The translations under genes were made by a program, and so were the position numbers. Below, one piece after another: positions 17,172-24,669 of a stretch of 64,000 nt of DNA. Numbering within the stretch: the first letter of the stretch is position 1; each line of letters begins with the position of its first letter. Where the stretch lies: contig BAYV01000007.1 in the NCBI GenBank assembly GCA_000710935.1, positions 31,013 through 95,012 of the forward strand, read 5' to 3'. The notes under the pieces are model-generated. The model saw only the letters and a program-made list of their open reading frames with translations, was not told where the DNA came from and did not search any database. This stretch comes from Iodidimonas nitroreducens (lineage in GTDB: Bacteria; Pseudomonadota; Alphaproteobacteria; Sphingomonadales; Rhodothalassiaceae).

Positions 17172-19010
17172 TCAGCCCCCCTTTCGATTATGATATTGCA
17201 CCACATCCGAAAGCGATGTTGCATCGGCGCGGGGTAAAAACACATAATCCGCACCCATGGCCGCCGCTAGTTCCTGCGCCGCAAGGCCCGCGCGCCGGGC
17301 CGTATCCACCAATATGGCTGCCGCCCCAAAATGCCGCAAAGCCCGGGCTGCCAGCATGGCATCCGCCTTGGCCTGATCCCGCCCGGGCAAACCCTCACGA
17401 TCAATATTCCCCCGGCCATCGGTGAGCACCACCAGAAGCGGCCGCTGCCCGGCCTTTTGCACCTGCCCTGCCAATTGCAACAGGGCTTCAAGCCCCATAG
17501 CCAAAGGGGTGCCGCCACCCCCCGGCAGGCCCGCCAGGGATCGCCGGGCCCGGGCCAAAGAGCGGGTGGGCGGCAGGATGATATCGGCAGCCGTGCCGCG
17601 AAAGGCGATCACCGCCACCTGATCGCGGCGGATATAACAATCGGCGAGCAACAATTCCACCGCGCCTTTGGCCTCGGCCAACCGCTCCATCGCCGCCGAG
17701 CCGGACGCATCCACAAGAAAAATCGTGGCGGTTTCGCTGCGCTGTTTATAACGGATGACGCGCAGATCATCGGGTCGGATCAGCACCCGATGCGCCTGCT
17801 CGCCCCCATGATCCGCCTGATTATGCAGGGCCTGGCGCCGCAGGGCCTGCCAGGGTGCAGCGGCCCGCAGGCTGGCCAGAAGATCAAGACGCGCGCCATC
17901 GCGGGGCAGACCGGGGCGCACCCCCACCGGGCGACCCCGGCGCACAGACAGGGTTTTCGCCATCGCCGCCCGCTGCCCGCCCCGGGATCGGCTGGCGGCT
18001 TTATCACCTGCCCCCTTTTGCAAGCCCGCCAAAAGATCGGGCTGCAGATGCGCCATCACCGCATCGAGCAGGCGATCTTCGGCCCGGCCATCGCCAAGAG
18101 ACTCGGTGGGGGGTTCACTGGAGGACTCACTGGGGGTCTCATTGGGGGCGCCGTCACTGGGGGCCTCACTGGGGGCTTGATCCTCATCTGGTGGCGTCGC
18201 GGGGTCATCATCTGGCGGGTCGCTCTCTTGTCGATCTTCCGGTGCCGGAAAGCGCGTGGCCCGGGGCAATAAAACCAGCCGCACGGCAAGGGCTGCATCC
18301 TCATCATTGCTGATAATGCGGCCATCCAAAGCGGCGGCGGCCAGGGCCACCCGCAAAGCCAGTATTTCCGCCCGCACCGAAGCAATCCCCAAGGCCTGCG
18401 CCGTTTCGCACAGATCACGAATCAAGCCATCTGCCGCCTCTACATCCTGAAGTCGGGCGCGGGCGGCGCTGATTTCATCCTCATGAAAAGGGGCGCCGCC
18501 AATCTGACGATGGCTGAGATCATCCAAATACAGATGAATGCCCAAGCGATCTCTCAGCACCAGCGGGGCTGGCTCTTCATCCTCTTCATGTTCATCAATG
18601 GCCACCAGCCCAAAGCGTGCATCAAGACGATCAATCGCGGCAGCGATCTGGCCCGCCACCGAAGGCAGCAGCCGATCCGCCATCCGCAACAGCACGAGGC
18701 CGCCATCCGCTTGCGCCAGAAGGCCGGGGCTGTGGACCGGCTTGCCGCTTTTCAGGGTAGCGATCAAATCCAAGCCCCCGGCCAGCGCCTCCTGACTGAT
18801 CTGGCCCGGACAGGGCCTGATGATGATCCCCGCATCCGCCGCCATTTCCAGCAAGGCAGCCAGCCATGCATCCCGCACCGGGCCGGGATGGGCGCGCAGA
18901 TGCACCCCGCCAAGGCCCACCGGATCGATCAGCAGCAAAGCCGCCGCCGTCATCGCATCCGGCCAGCGATGATCTATCCCCTCTGGCCCATCATCCCCCA
19001 GCGCGGTCAT
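17172..19010 (-). CDS. bchD: Magnesium chelatase subunit D
   Basis: BchD (612 aa) joins BchI in the AAA+ motor that inserts Mg2+ into protoporphyrin IX together with BchH. The N-terminal AAA-like half is degenerate, as usual. Then comes an acidic, Pro/Ser-rich linker (about residues 255-310), then a von Willebrand A domain with the MIDAS start FLVDASGSAAMERL and VVLTDGRGNID. Its ATG overlaps the bchI stop (ATGA). Confidence 0.95.
   Translation of the reverse strand: MTALGDDGPEGIDHRWPDAMTAAALLLIDPVGLGGVHLRAHPGPVRDAWLAALLEMAADAGIIIRPCPGQISQEALAGGLDLIATLKSGKPVHSPGLLAQADGGLVLLRMADRLLPSVAGQIAAAIDRLDARFGLVAIDEHEEDEEPAPLVLRDRLGIHLYLDDLSHRQIGGAPFHEDEISAARARLQDVEAADGLIRDLCETAQALGIASVRAEILALRVALAAAALDGRIISNDEDAALAVRLVLLPRATRFPAPEDRQESDPPDDDPATPPDEDQAPSEAPSDGAPNETPSESSSEPPTESLGDGRAEDRLLDAVMAHLQPDLLAGLQKGAGDKAASRSRGGQRAAMAKTLSVRRGRPVGVRPGLPRDGARLDLLASLRAAAPWQALRRQALHNQADHGGEQAHRVLIRPDDLRVIRYKQRSETATIFLVDASGSAAMERLAEAKGAVELLLADCYIRRDQVAVIAFRGTAADIILPPTRSLARARRSLAGLPGGGGTPLAMGLEALLQLAGQVQKAGQRPLLVVLTDGRGNIDREGLPGRDQAKADAMLAARALRHFGAAAILVDTARRAGLAAQELAAAMGADYVFLPRADATSLSDVVQYHNRKGG
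18107..18185 (-). repeat. Imperfect short repeats encoding the bchD acidic linker
   Basis: On the plus strand, units such as CACTGGGGGC and close variants recur at 12- to 15-base steps. On the coding strand they give the Ser, Glu and Pro-rich linker (SEAPSDG, NETPSES, SSEPPTES). The linker joins the AAA-like and von Willebrand A halves of BchD. Such tracts can expand or contract in frame, so linker length may vary between strains. Confidence 0.6.
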
Positions 19011-20038
19011 AAGGCATCAAAGCGGTCGGCAATCACCCGCTCCACCCGGGCGGCGGAACCGGCATCATCCAAGGGATCCCGGCGCAAACGATGGCCAAGC
19101 GCCGCCGGTGCCATCCGCCGCAGATGATCGGGGCCCACCACATCATCGGCTTCAAAAGCCGCCAAAGCCCGGGCCACCCGGATCAGGGTCAGTTCACCCC
19201 GCAGGCCATCGGTTCCCAGATCCACACACAGGCCCGCCGCCAGCGCCAGCATCTCATCGGGCACGGTGATCTGGGGCAGGCGGCTTTGGGCAGCGAGGAT
19301 TTTCTTGCGCAAAATGCCATCGCGTGGGCGATAGCGCTTGATGAAGGCTTCGGGATCATGCTCATAAGCATCGCGGCGACGAACCACCTCGACCCGGGTG
19401 GGAATATCGCGCGGGGTGACCACATCCACCGCCAAACCAAATCGATCCAGCATCTGTGGCCTTAAATCCCCTTCTTCAGGATTGCCCGAGCCAATGAGCA
19501 CAAAACGCGCCGGGTGGCGAATGCTCAGCCCTTCGCGTTCCACCAGATTTTCCCCCGATGCGGCGGCATCGAGCAACAGATCGATGATGTGATCTTCTAA
19601 AAGATTGACCTCATCAATATAGAGAAAACCGCGATTGGCGCGGGCGAGCAGGCCCGGTTCAAATTTTTTCTCGCCACTGGTCAGCGCCCGTTCAATATCA
19701 AGGGCCCCCACCACCCGATCTTCGGTCACCCCCAAGGGCAAATCCACCACCGGCACCGGAACCATCCGGCTTTTAACGGCTGCGGATTTAGCCTGACGCG
19801 GGCAGCCATCAGCGCATGGCCCCCGCGATGGATCGGGGGCGCAGCCATAGGGGCAGCCCACCACCACCTCGATCTTTGGCAAAAGCCCGGCCATCGCCCG
19901 CACCGCCGTTGATTTACCGGTGCCCCGATCCCCCATGATCAAAACGCCCCCGATCCGGGGATCGACAGCGACCAGAATAAGGCCCATGATCATCGCATCC
20001 TGACCAACCAAGGCTGAAAAGGGATAGGGCTGTGCCAT
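19007..20038 (-). CDS. bchI: Magnesium chelatase ATPase subunit I
   Basis: BchI (343 aa) is the AAA+ ATPase of Mg chelatase. It has Walker A (MGDRGTGKSTAVRAM), a cysteine-bearing insert (GCPYGCAPDPSRGPCADGC), Walker B (GFLYIDEVNLLEDHIID) and the sensor segment FVLIGSGNPEEGDLRPQMLD. First gene of bchI-bchD-bchO. The upstream leader contains short G-rich repeats (20062-20106) and is shared with divergent cytochrome c2. Confidence 0.97.
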   Translation of the reverse strand: MAQPYPFSALVGQDAMIMGLILVAVDPRIGGVLIMGDRGTGKSTAVRAMAGLLPKIEVVVGCPYGCAPDPSRGPCADGCPRQAKSAAVKSRMVPVPVVDLPLGVTEDRVVGALDIERALTSGEKKFEPGLLARANRGFLYIDEVNLLEDHIIDLLLDAAASGENLVEREGLSIRHPARFVLIGSGNPEEGDLRPQMLDRFGLAVDVVTPRDIPTRVEVVRRRDAYEHDPEAFIKRYRPRDGILRKKILAAQSRLPQITVPDEMLALAAGLCVDLGTDGLRGELTLIRVARALAAFEADDVVGPDHLRRMAPAALGHRLRRDPLDDAGSAARVERVIADRFDAL

Positions 20039-20061
20039 GGTTATGATCCTCCGATCCGGTG

Positions 20062-20106
20062 CAGGGGGGCTATGGGCAGGGGGGCTTTATAGGGGGGGGC
20101 TATGGG
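20062..20106. repeat. G-rich short repeats in the bchI leader
   Basis: Three near copies of a CAGGGGGGCTATGGG-like unit occur at about 20062, 20077 and 20091 on the plus strand, with G runs of six, six and eight. They lie 24 to 68 bases upstream of the bchI start. They may be simple slippage products; a role in expression is only a possibility. Confidence 0.5.
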
Positions 20107-20176
20107 CGCGCCTCCGATTTTTTTGGCCAGATGATCCAAAGCCGCCAAAGGGGCGTAAAAAAACTGGCCCATACCG

Positions 20177-20205
20177 TTGACACTGGCCTGCTGCATGGGT
20201 GCAAT
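20177..20205 (+). promoter_or_regulatory. Possible sigma70 promoter of the cytochrome c2 gene
   Basis: TTGACA at 20177-20182 and TGCAAT at 20200-20205 are separated by 17 bases, pointing toward the cytochrome gene 40 bases on. The -35 is perfect and the -10 is moderate. There is no TGT-N12-ACA here, so this promoter would not be under direct PpsR control. Confidence 0.4.
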
Positions 20206-20244
20206 GAACAAAACCTTTAACCAAACCATTGGGGAGCCGCCTTT

Positions 20245-20703
20245 ATGTATTCCACGCCGTCCCATAAAATGCCCGTTAAAACAACGACTGCCAAAAACTT
20301 TTCCACAATCAGCCTGCCCCTGATGCGCAGGATGGCTTTTCTGTCCTTCATTCTGATCGCCCTGGCTTTCATCGCCAGCCGCCCGGCTGCAGCGCAGGAT
20401 GTGGAGAAGGGTGAAAAGCTGTTTGCCCGCTGCCAGGTTTGCCATGTACTGGAACCCGAAGGCCGCAAGATCGGCCCCAGCCTTTATGGGGTTTTTGGCC
20501 GCACATCGGGCACAGTTGAAGGCTTTGCCTATTCCAAAGCGATGCAAGACGCGGGGATCGTGTGGAGCGAAGACACCATTTCGGCTTATCTGGAAAATCC
20601 CCGAACCTATATTCCCGGCAATCGCATGGCCTTTCCGGGCCTGCGCAAAGAAGAGGATCGCGCCGATCTGATTGCCTATCTTAAATCCGCAACCGGGTCC
20701 TGA
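20245..20703 (+). CDS. Cytochrome c2-type periplasmic cytochrome
   Basis: A 152-residue secreted monohaem cytochrome. A long basic N-region and a hydrophobic core (MAFLSFILIALAFIA) end at RPAAAQD, a good signal peptidase site. The haem motif CQVCH follows, with the class I pattern GPSLYGVFGRTSG, WSEDTISAYLENPRTYIPGN and RMAFPG, whose Met is the likely sixth ligand. Its place in the PGC suggests it re-reduces the photo-oxidised reaction centre from the bc1 complex. GGGGAG lies before the ATG at 20245. A symbol such as cycA would be a guess. Confidence 0.9.
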   Translation: MYSTPSHKMPVKTTTAKNFSTISLPLMRRMAFLSFILIALAFIASRPAAAQDVEKGEKLFARCQVCHVLEPEGRKIGPSLYGVFGRTSGTVEGFAYSKAMQDAGIVWSEDTISAYLENPRTYIPGNRMAFPGLRKEEDRADLIAYLKSATGS

Positions 20704-20756
20704 ACGCTGATCGCCTGCATGGATCGGGGCTGGGGTCATGGTCATATCATGGCACC

Positions 20757-21026
20757 TCACACCCCGGTCCATCGGCTTTTGAGATCATAAAGATGAAACA
20801 CCAGGGCGAGCGATATCCACAGTAAAACCAAAGACCATGATTGCAGCCCGAGGGCCGCATGAAGCGCCAGAAAAAGCGCGGCACCGGGCAGCATCAGGCG
20901 GATGATCTGCGACGGGTTCAGCCCACGCTTTTTCCACCGCCACCACCAGAACAGGCCTAAGCTTTCAACCAGCATAAAGATAAGGGCAATAAGGATGAGA
21001 TCGCCCGACAAGACCAGCTCTTTCAT
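20757..21026 (-). CDS. Small multi-helix membrane protein after bchP
   Basis: An 89-residue protein with three probable membrane helices (LILIALIFMLVESLGLFWWW, LMLPGAALFLALHAALGL and SLVLLWISLALVFHLYDL) and short loops. It follows bchP by 40 bases in the same direction and ends the bchG-MFS-bchP run. I do not recognise a named family. Short membrane proteins recur next to bchP in alphaproteobacterial PGCs in my recollection. The start at 21026 has only a weak GGGATG-type ribosome site. Confidence 0.65.
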   Translation of the reverse strand: MKELVLSGDLILIALIFMLVESLGLFWWWRWKKRGLNPSQIIRLMLPGAALFLALHAALGLQSWSLVLLWISLALVFHLYDLKSRWTGV

Positions 21027-21066
21027 CCCATCATCCGCCCTCGATGCGCCGCCACCCGCCCTCTTT

Positions 21067-22260
21067 TCAAGGGACGCGCCCCGGTGAAACCAGCCCCAGA
21101 AGATGCGCCATATCTTTCATGAAAATGCGCAGATGCGCTGCCGGATGGGCCCGCACCAGCTTTTTATTCATATAGGCTTCCCATGTCAGCCTTTGCACAT
21201 CGCGATCCCCGCACATGGTGGTAAAGCGTTCGCGGCGCTTATCCGATGAATACCAAAAAGATTGCATCACCCCCAAAACCCAGAAAACCCGGCCATGCGC
21301 TGCCATGAAGGCCTTGCGCGCCTGCGCCAGGGATCGAGCATCATCGGTTAGCAGGCTTTGCACCACCGCACTTGCCACCATCTGGCCACAGATCATGGCA
21401 TAATAAATGCCTTCGCCAGAGGCCGGGGCCACCACCCCCGCCGCATCCCCCGCCAATATCACATCGCGGCCATTATCCCAGCGTTTCAAGGGCTTCAGCG
21501 GTAAAGGCGCGCCTTCACAGCGGAGGGTTTCAGCCCCTGCAAGCCCGGTTTCATCGCGCAGGCGGCTTACGGTTTGGCGCAGGGAAAAGCCCTTCACCGC
21601 CGAACCGGTGCCAATGCTGGCCGTTTCCCCATGGGGAAAAATCCAGCTATAAAAATCTGGCGATAAATCCCCCCGATAATGAATATCGCAGCGATCATCA
21701 CGATAGCCCGCCACCGCTTTTTCGGGCAGCCTGATCACTTCATGATAGGCAAAAACGCATTGGGGCCGCCCCAATTCCGGCATGGCTTCCCGCGCCACCG
21801 CCGAATTGGCCCCATCTGCCCCGATCACCCGCCGCGCCCGGATCGAATGGGCGCTGCCATCCGGGCCCTGATAGATCAGCCGGGCCATTCCATCCGCATC
21901 GCGCTCCAGAGTTTTAAACCGCCCAATCCGCAATTCAGCACCATTTTGCGCTGCCCGCTTCCGCAACCAATCATCGAATTGATCGCGATCAACCATAGCC
22001 ACAAAGCCCTTTTCCACCGGCATATCCACATGGCGATGGCTGGGGGAAATGATCCGCGCAGAGCTGGCTTTCGCCACCAGCAAATGATCGGGGATATTGA
22101 AATCTGCTATCAACCGAGGGGGAATGGCCCCACCGCAGGGCTTGATCCGTCCGCCCCGATCCAGCAAAAGCGTGCGAAAGCCTGCCCGCGCCAATTCATC
22201 GGCGGCAGTGGCCCCGGCCGGGCCGCCTCCCACCACACAGATGTCGAACAACTCGGACAT
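21067..22260 (-). CDS. bchP: Geranylgeranyl bacteriochlorophyll reductase
   Basis: BchP (397 aa) reduces the geranylgeranyl tail of bacteriochlorophyll to phytyl in three NADPH-dependent steps. It is an FAD protein: CVVGGGPAGATAADELARAG, the family run GRIKPCGGAIPPRLI, RRVIGADGANSAVAREAM, and VILAGDAAGVVAPASGEGI. It follows the PucC-type gene with a two-base gap, with AAGGG upstream of the ATG. Confidence 0.96.
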   Translation of the reverse strand: MSELFDICVVGGGPAGATAADELARAGFRTLLLDRGGRIKPCGGAIPPRLIADFNIPDHLLVAKASSARIISPSHRHVDMPVEKGFVAMVDRDQFDDWLRKRAAQNGAELRIGRFKTLERDADGMARLIYQGPDGSAHSIRARRVIGADGANSAVAREAMPELGRPQCVFAYHEVIRLPEKAVAGYRDDRCDIHYRGDLSPDFYSWIFPHGETASIGTGSAVKGFSLRQTVSRLRDETGLAGAETLRCEGAPLPLKPLKRWDNGRDVILAGDAAGVVAPASGEGIYYAMICGQMVASAVVQSLLTDDARSLAQARKAFMAAHGRVFWVLGVMQSFWYSSDKRRERFTTMCGDRDVQRLTWEAYMNKKLVRAHPAAHLRIFMKDMAHLLGLVSPGRVP

Positions 22261-22262
22261 GG

Positions 22263-23663
22263 CTAAGACCCTTCCATTGAAAACAGGGGAACCGACGGCG
22301 CTTTTGCCGGCATGGCAGGCGATGGGCGTGAGACACTTTCCCCCGCCCCTTTGGCTGCCATCATTCCTTTAACCCGCAGGGCAAGACCCGCGGCCAATAG
22401 GAACAAAAAAGCTTCGGCGGCAAAAACCACCGCATAGGATAAAGCCGGGTCGGCAAAGAAAAACCGCATCAGATCAACCCCGGCCGTGCCGATAAACCCC
22501 CCAAGCCCAAAAGCAATGGCCTGCGCGGCGCCCCACAGCCCCATGCGCGTGCCTTCCCGCTCGGCCCGGCCTTCGCTGGCCAGAGCCATCATCGTGCCAA
22601 TGGCCGCCACCGCAAAAAGCCCATTGGCAAAGCCCAAAAAGAAAACCGTGGGAACCAATGGCCAGTCCGAACCGATCATGGCCGCCATCACCAATCCCAA
22701 AAGCGCCAGAGCCGAAAGCACACAGCCCGCCATCATGAAAACGCTCGTGGGCAGCCAGCGGCGGATAACGGCAAAGCTCCCCGCCACCCCCACCAGCGCC
22801 ATGCCCAGCAAAACACCGCTATGCTGAAGCCCCGCCAATTGCGTGGATTGGCCCGGGCTATAGCCAAAAATCATCCCGGCAAAGGGCTCGAGAATGAGAT
22901 CCTGAGCGCTATAGGCCAGCATTGAAAGAAACACGAACAGGGTAAAAAGCCGGGCTTTCGGCTCGCCCCAAATCTCGATCAAAGCCGCGCGGAAACTAGT
23001 CTGTGCGCTGGATTGGTTTTGGCTGTGGTCGGCCACCGCCATGGCCTCGTGATCCGGGGTCTTTTCCAACCCCATGATCGCCAGCACCGCCAGCCCGAAG
23101 GCCAACCCGGAAACAATGCTGGTGACGATGATCAGACGCAGCAGCGAGAAAGGCTCAAGAAAGGCCCCCGCGATGGTGGCGGTCAGGATAAAGCCCATGA
23201 TCATCATTACCCACACAAGGGTCGCCGCCCCGGCGCGCCGGGCTGGGGCCACCTGTTTGGCCATCAGGGTCAAAAGCGTGGTGCCGCTGGCCCCTACGCC
23301 CAACCCGATCATGACAAAGGCCAAAACCGCCAGAATGATCCCCGGCACCAGATATTGGGCCATCAGCGCCACCGACAGGGCCGCCATCACCCCGCCCAAA
23401 GCCAGAACCGCCATGCCCCCGATGATCCACGGGGTGCAGCGCCTGCCCGCATCGGCTCCATAGCCCATGCGGGGCCGCGAAATCTGGATCGCATAATGCA
23501 GCCCCACCAGAAAGCCGGGCAAAATCGCCAAAAGGCCCAATTCCACCACCATCACCCGATTGATGGTTGATGTGGTGAGCACAACAATCGCCCCCAAAGC
23601 CGCCTGCACCAGCCCCAAGCGGATGATCCCCGGCCAGCTCATTGTGCGCCCCATTTTGCTCAC
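22263..23663 (-). CDS. PucC-family MFS protein between bchG and bchP
   Basis: A 466-residue protein of the BCD/PucC branch of the major facilitator superfamily, often called the bchG-bchP 'bacteriochlorophyll synthase 44.5 kDa chain'. Twelve hydrophobic segments are visible; the opening LGLVQAALGAIVVLTTSTINRVMVVELGL is diagnostic (compare LhaA at 36226). The C-terminal 40 residues are soluble and Ala/Pro-rich. It starts with GTG, which overlaps the bchG stop as GTGA. The family is thought to help deliver pigment to antenna complexes rather than to make it. Confidence 0.9.
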   Translation of the reverse strand: MSKMGRTMSWPGIIRLGLVQAALGAIVVLTTSTINRVMVVELGLLAILPGFLVGLHYAIQISRPRMGYGADAGRRCTPWIIGGMAVLALGGVMAALSVALMAQYLVPGIILAVLAFVMIGLGVGASGTTLLTLMAKQVAPARRAGAATLVWVMMIMGFILTATIAGAFLEPFSLLRLIIVTSIVSGLAFGLAVLAIMGLEKTPDHEAMAVADHSQNQSSAQTSFRAALIEIWGEPKARLFTLFVFLSMLAYSAQDLILEPFAGMIFGYSPGQSTQLAGLQHSGVLLGMALVGVAGSFAVIRRWLPTSVFMMAGCVLSALALLGLVMAAMIGSDWPLVPTVFFLGFANGLFAVAAIGTMMALASEGRAEREGTRMGLWGAAQAIAFGLGGFIGTAGVDLMRFFFADPALSYAVVFAAEAFLFLLAAGLALRVKGMMAAKGAGESVSRPSPAMPAKAPSVPLFSMEGS

Positions 23664-24550
23664 AGCCCCTCTCCCGCAATGGATGAAGCCCGCAAAGCAA
23701 AAGCCGCCAGCAACATCCCCCCCACATAAAGGCTGGTGCCGGTGGCATTATACCAGGGCGCGCGCAGGCGGGGGGCTTGTAATAATCGCCGCATCAAAAC
23801 CAGTTGAACCAGAATGAAAAGCCCCAAGGTGGCGGCATAGATGGGCATTTGCCAAAACCACAAAAGGGCGGCCACCACTAGCTGGGGGATCAGCATCACG
23901 ATGCAGGCAAAGCGCGCCGCCCGATCCACACCCATCTGGGCTGGCAAAGAGGCGATCCCCATCTTCAGATCGCCTTCCACCGATTTGAAATCATTCAATG
24001 TCATGATGCCATGGGCGCCCAGGCTATAAAGCCCGGCAAAAAGTAAAACCCGTTCGCCGGGCAAAGCCGCCGCCATGATCGCCGCCCCGGTAAACCACGG
24101 CAGCCCTTCATAACACAGGCCCACAGCCGCATTACCCCACCAGCCATTGCGCTTTAAACGAAAAGGCGGGGCGCTATAGGCCCAGGCCAAAGCCAAGCCA
24201 AACAGCGCCGCCAAAAAGCCCCAAAGCCCCAGAAAAGTGGCCAGGATAACGGATAAAACGGTCCAGATCACAGCGATGATCAGCCCCCAGGAGCCGGGGA
24301 TGCGCCCCGAAGGGATAGGGCGTTCAGGCTGATTGATCTGATCCACATGACGATCAAACCAATCATTCACCGCCTGACTGGTACCACAGACCATTGGCCC
24401 CGCCAGCAAAACGCCCAGACCGATGATCAGCCAATGGCCAGACAGCGCCACGCCCGATGAAATGATGCCGCACATATAGGCCCACATCGGAGCAAACCAT
24501 GTGATTGGCTTCAGGAGTTCAAGCGCCGCTGATGGGACAAATCGTGACAT
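23660..24550 (-). CDS. bchG: Bacteriochlorophyll synthase
   Basis: BchG (296 aa) is the membrane prenyltransferase that esterifies bacteriochlorophyllide a with geranylgeranyl diphosphate. The UbiA-family motifs are present: NDWFDRHVDQINQPERPIPSG and DFKSVEGDLKMG, amid eight or nine helices. The ATG lies seven bases from the apparent -10, so the transcript may be leaderless. First gene of bchG-MFS-bchP-orf89, behind a PpsR-type site. Confidence 0.96.
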   Translation of the reverse strand: MSRFVPSAALELLKPITWFAPMWAYMCGIISSGVALSGHWLIIGLGVLLAGPMVCGTSQAVNDWFDRHVDQINQPERPIPSGRIPGSWGLIIAVIWTVLSVILATFLGLWGFLAALFGLALAWAYSAPPFRLKRNGWWGNAAVGLCYEGLPWFTGAAIMAAALPGERVLLFAGLYSLGAHGIMTLNDFKSVEGDLKMGIASLPAQMGVDRAARFACIVMLIPQLVVAALLWFWQMPIYAATLGLFILVQLVLMRRLLQAPRLRAPWYNATGTSLYVGGMLLAAFALRASSIAGEGL

Positions 24551-24556
24551 GCATTC

Positions 24557-24597
24557 ACGATATGATTGACGGTTTTATTTGTCAACTTGGATTGACA
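24557..24597 (-). promoter_or_regulatory. bchG promoter with PpsR/CrtJ-type operator
   Basis: On the plus strand TGTCAACTTGGATTGACA (24580-24597) is a perfect TGT-N12-ACA with symmetric TGTCA and TGACA arms. On the minus strand its end is TTGACA (-35), followed after exactly 17 bases by TATCGT (-10, 24557-24562), and the bchG ATG is seven bases further. PpsR bound here would cover the -35. A degenerate second copy follows eight bases away, as at bchC. Confidence 0.82.
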
Positions 24598-24641
24598 GAT
24601 GCAGGTGGGAAAAGTCGGGCGAAAAAGGGATCATGAAAAAC

Positions 24642-24662
24642 AAAAAAAGCGGCCAAAGCCGC
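24642..24662 (-). terminator. Intrinsic terminator of the ppaA-ppsR unit
   Basis: In the direction of ppsR transcription the sequence is GCGGC, loop TTTG, GCCGC, then seven T residues. This is a textbook rho-independent terminator eight bases after the ppsR stop. It separates ppsR from the bchG promoter, which begins about 45 bases downstream. Confidence 0.88.
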
Positions 24663-24669
24663 CCTTCCT

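Noticed and set aside
20041..20772. A 243-codon minus-strand frame covering the cytochrome c2 gene
   Set aside because: It is antisense to a secreted cytochrome with signal peptide and haem motif and shows no protein features of its own.
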